Shown here in pieces: positions 42,850 to 44,751 of a stretch of 44,751 bases of DNA. The DNA comes from an uncultured Bacteroidota bacterium. GTDB taxonomy: Bacteria; Bacteroidota; Bacteroidia; UKL13-3. Both the position numbers and the translations under genes were made by a program. The DNA lies in NCBI GenBank assembly GCA_903910445.1, contig CAIVZR010000086.1, forward strand, positions 1-44,751, written 5' to 3'. The stretch's first letter is position 1. Each line of letters opens with the position of its first letter. The notes under the pieces are model-generated. The model did not search any database, was not told where the DNA came from, and saw only the letters and a list, made by a program, of their open reading frames with translations.

Positions 42850-43405
42850 TTATTTGAAGATTGGTTTTAATATAATAACGACTAAAAGATAAAAAGTTGC
42901 ATCCAGCATATGTTAATAATATAGAAAGATGTAATAATTGCAGAAAGGATGTAAATGCAAAGTCAATTTTGGGTCATTTTAATGATGGAGGCTTAATAGA
43001 ACCTGCTTTTAACGCCGAAGACGCGACCCTTAAATTATACTACTTTGGCAGTTTTTACAAAAACTTAACGCGACCTCCTTACAGCAATATTTATGCCGCA
43101 ACACCATATTCATGAATATTAGAGGTATATAACCCCAACTTTACTCCAATTCATAACTATGAGTGGTGTTCTACCCCTAAAGGGGGTATAATTCAAAAAC
43201 TGGTTTTTTAACGGTGATTGCTCAATTGTCCAATTCAAATTACAATTCATCCACTAAGATGTACGATTTCAAAACAACTCATATAGGAAATGAATTAAAA
43301 AAAACACGATGAAAATCATGATTTGAGGTGCCCTATAAGCACTTAAAAATCCTTGCTATATTCATAAAATAATGTACGTTTGCAAAAAATTATTATACTT
43401 TTTTT
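42850..43405. other. 556-base divergent intergenic region (rpoD / glutamate dehydrogenase)
   Basis: The largest gap in the window. It holds the dehydrogenase promoter (43353-43382) and a small stem TACCCC (43172-43177) with GGGGTA (43183-43188). A 72-codon open frame at 42897-43115 has no recognisable feature. I found no clear rpoD promoter on the minus strand; TATCTTTT in the reverse complement near 42887-42894 is one base off consensus. Confidence 0.4.
43353..43382 (+). promoter_or_regulatory. full Bacteroidota promoter for glutamate dehydrogenase
   Basis: TTG (43353-43355) and TACGTTTG (43375-43382) separated by exactly 19 bases, the best match in the window to the consensus TTG-N19-TAnnTTTG. 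The ATG follows at 43406. Confidence 0.75.
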
Positions 43406-44680
43406 ATGAGTAAAGCTACTGATATTCCTTTGAAAGATTTGCCTAATCCTTTTGAAAGCATGATGGACCGTTTTAATAAAGCGGCTCAAATTTTAGGTCT
43501 GGATTCCAATACCATTGCTGTATTGCAAGCTCCAAAGAAGATTGTAATTGTTAATTTACCTGTTTCTATGGATAATGGAAGCGTACAGGTATTTGAAGGA
43601 TACCGCGTGATTCACAGCGATATCGTTGGGCCCAGCAAAGGCGGTATTCGATATAGTATGGACGTAAACCTCGATGAGGTAAAGGCTTTGGCTGCCTGGA
43701 TGACCTGGAAATGTGCCGTGGTGGATATTCCATACGGAGGCGCTAAAGGTGGTATTACTTGTAACCCAAGAAGTATGAGCAAAGGCGAATTAGAGCGCTT
43801 AACCCGTGCCTATACTGCTGCCATGTCAGATGTTTTTGGTCCTGATAAGGATATTCCAGCTCCAGATATGAATACTGGCCAACAAGAAATGGCCTGGCTG
43901 ATGGATGAATACAGTAAAATCAAAGGTGTTGAATCGCCTGCGGTAGTAACTGGAAAACCATTGGTTTTAGGTGGCTCATTGGGTCGTGTTGAAGCAACTG
44001 GCCGTGGCGTAATGGTAACTTGTCGCGCTGCCCTTGGTAAATTAGGTATTAAGCCTAATGGCGCTACTTGTGCTGTACAAGGATTCGGAAACGTGGGTTC
44101 TATCTCAGCAAAATTAATTGCAACACAAGGATTGAAAATTGTGGCAGTGAGTGATGTAACTGGTGGTTACTATAACGAAGAAGGTTTTGATATTGAAGCT
44201 TTGATTAGCTACCGCGATGGTAATAAAGGTACTTTGGAAGGATTAACTGGGGCTAAGAAAATATCTAATGCAGAGCTTCTTACTTTGGATGTAGATGTAT
44301 TGGTTCCTGCTGCCATGGAAGATCAAATTACGAAAGACAATGCTGCTGATATCAAAGCAAAACTTATTGTTGAAGGTGCAAATGGACCTATCAACTCGAA
44401 TGCAGATCAAATTTTATTTGACAAGAAAATAATGATTGTTCCAGATATTCTTGCCAATGCAGGTGGTGTAACCGTTTCGTATTTCGAATGGGTACAAAAC
44501 CGCTTAGGTTATTTCTGGACCGAAGAACGTGTGAATCGCCGTGCCGATCGTGTAATGAAGCAAGCCTTCGAACGCGTGTATGCAAGCGCACAAAAACATG
44601 GTATCCCGATGCGTATCGCGGCCTATGTGGTAGCGATGGATAAAGTGGCTCAAACCATGAAATTCAGAGGTAAGTTCTAA
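43406..44680 (+). CDS. glutamate dehydrogenase (Glu/Leu/Phe/Val dehydrogenase family)
   Basis: 424 residues. Interconverts glutamate and 2-oxoglutarate plus ammonia with NAD(P)H. Motifs: GPSKGGIRYSMDVNLDEVKAL, quoted in part, and the catalytic loop VDIPYGGAKGGI (substrate-binding Lys), then the Rossmann segment VQGFGNVGSISAKLI. The C-terminal region has EGANGPINSNAD and LANAGGVTVSYFEWVQN. Coenzyme preference cannot be read with confidence. Own strong promoter and terminator, so single-gene unit. Confidence 0.96.
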   Translation: MSKATDIPLKDLPNPFESMMDRFNKAAQILGLDSNTIAVLQAPKKIVIVNLPVSMDNGSVQVFEGYRVIHSDIVGPSKGGIRYSMDVNLDEVKALAAWMTWKCAVVDIPYGGAKGGITCNPRSMSKGELERLTRAYTAAMSDVFGPDKDIPAPDMNTGQQEMAWLMDEYSKIKGVESPAVVTGKPLVLGGSLGRVEATGRGVMVTCRAALGKLGIKPNGATCAVQGFGNVGSISAKLIATQGLKIVAVSDVTGGYYNEEGFDIEALISYRDGNKGTLEGLTGAKKISNAELLTLDVDVLVPAAMEDQITKDNAADIKAKLIVEGANGPINSNADQILFDKKIMIVPDILANAGGVTVSYFEWVQNRLGYFWTEERVNRRADRVMKQAFERVYASAQKHGIPMRIAAYVVAMDKVAQTMKFRGKF

Positions 44681-44702
44681 TAAAATCGGATAACGATTAC
44701 CG

Positions 44703-44731
44703 CAGCCTGCAAGAAATTGCAGGCTGTTTTA
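44703..44731 (+). terminator. terminator after glutamate dehydrogenase
   Basis: A 10-bp stem CAGCCTGCAA (44703-44712) with TTGCAGGCTG (44717-44726), a GAAA tetraloop, then a T run (TTTTATTTT). Confidence 0.93.
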
Positions 44732-44751
44732 TTTTAAAATGTATTTTAGCA

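Noticed and set aside
42897-43115. 72-codon open frame in the rpoD/dehydrogenase gap
   Set aside because: No promoter box, no signal sequence, no recognisable motif, and amino-acid makeup of random frame.

Overview
The window is a chromosomal segment of a low-GC, free-living-type Bacteroidota bacterium. The evidence is three type IX secretion (T9SS) cargo proteins, a short housekeeping sigma factor without region 1.1, a group II GGGP synthase, DUF4271 next to hemD, and repeated promoter -7 boxes of the Bacteroidota form TAnnTTTG. A member of Chitinophagales, Sphingobacteriales or a nearby order fits, but the sequence alone does not fix the order. I see no prophage, insertion sequence, CRISPR array or integrase; most of the window is ordinary core chromosome with a few large surface-protein genes.

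Layout. Positions 1-780 hold a frameshifted YceK-like lipoprotein gene and a tRNA-Asn. At 0.8-2.4 kb a PfkB-family kinase and pdxH converge with overlapping stop codons. At 2.4-10 kb two tandem paralogous surface proteins (choice-of-anchor V domain with one CxxCH motif, PKD, 7 or 9 Ig-like modules, T9SS type A signal) lie on the minus strand; the second overlaps a polysaccharide flippase gene by four bases. A GT4 glycosyltransferase diverges from the flippase. At 11.3-15.3 kb a tight minus-strand operon runs glyA, a lipoprotein, a TauE/SafE permease, tsaB and a carboxypeptidase-regulatory-like protein. At 15.4-20.6 kb are a ten-Asp-box VPS10/BNR protein and the bifunctional (p)ppGpp enzyme. 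At 20.9-27.2 kb are an Nfu-type Fe-S scaffold and an 1833-residue adhesin-like protein with nine tandem repeats and a T9SS type B signal. At 27.3-30.1 kb are a LuxE/PaaK-like adenylase and an MsbA-like ABC exporter. At 30.1-34 kb are a queuosine-precursor transporter, a DCC-family protein, typA and a small membrane protein. At 34-36.4 kb is an M1 aminopeptidase. At 36.5-39.9 kb is the operon BamA/TamA-like protein, DUF4271, hemD. At 40-41.9 kb are hemW and GGGP synthase, then rpoD (minus) and a glutamate dehydrogenase (plus).

Shared themes are cell surface and secretion (T9SS cargo, Omp85 protein, flippase, lipoproteins), heme (hemD, hemW, and two surface proteins with a c-type heme motif), translation and tRNA modification (tsaB, typA, YhhQ, tRNA-Asn) and stringent control. 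Eight stem-loop terminators and about a dozen TAnnTTTG boxes delimit the transcription units. Three genes have the box only 4-6 bases before the start codon and are probably transcribed leaderless.

The most unusual items are the paired CxxCH surface proteins that differ by duplication of a two-module unit, the nine-repeat adhesin with a regular two-cysteine repeat, and the YceK-like gene broken at an A-run. I do not see a clearly new multi-gene system.
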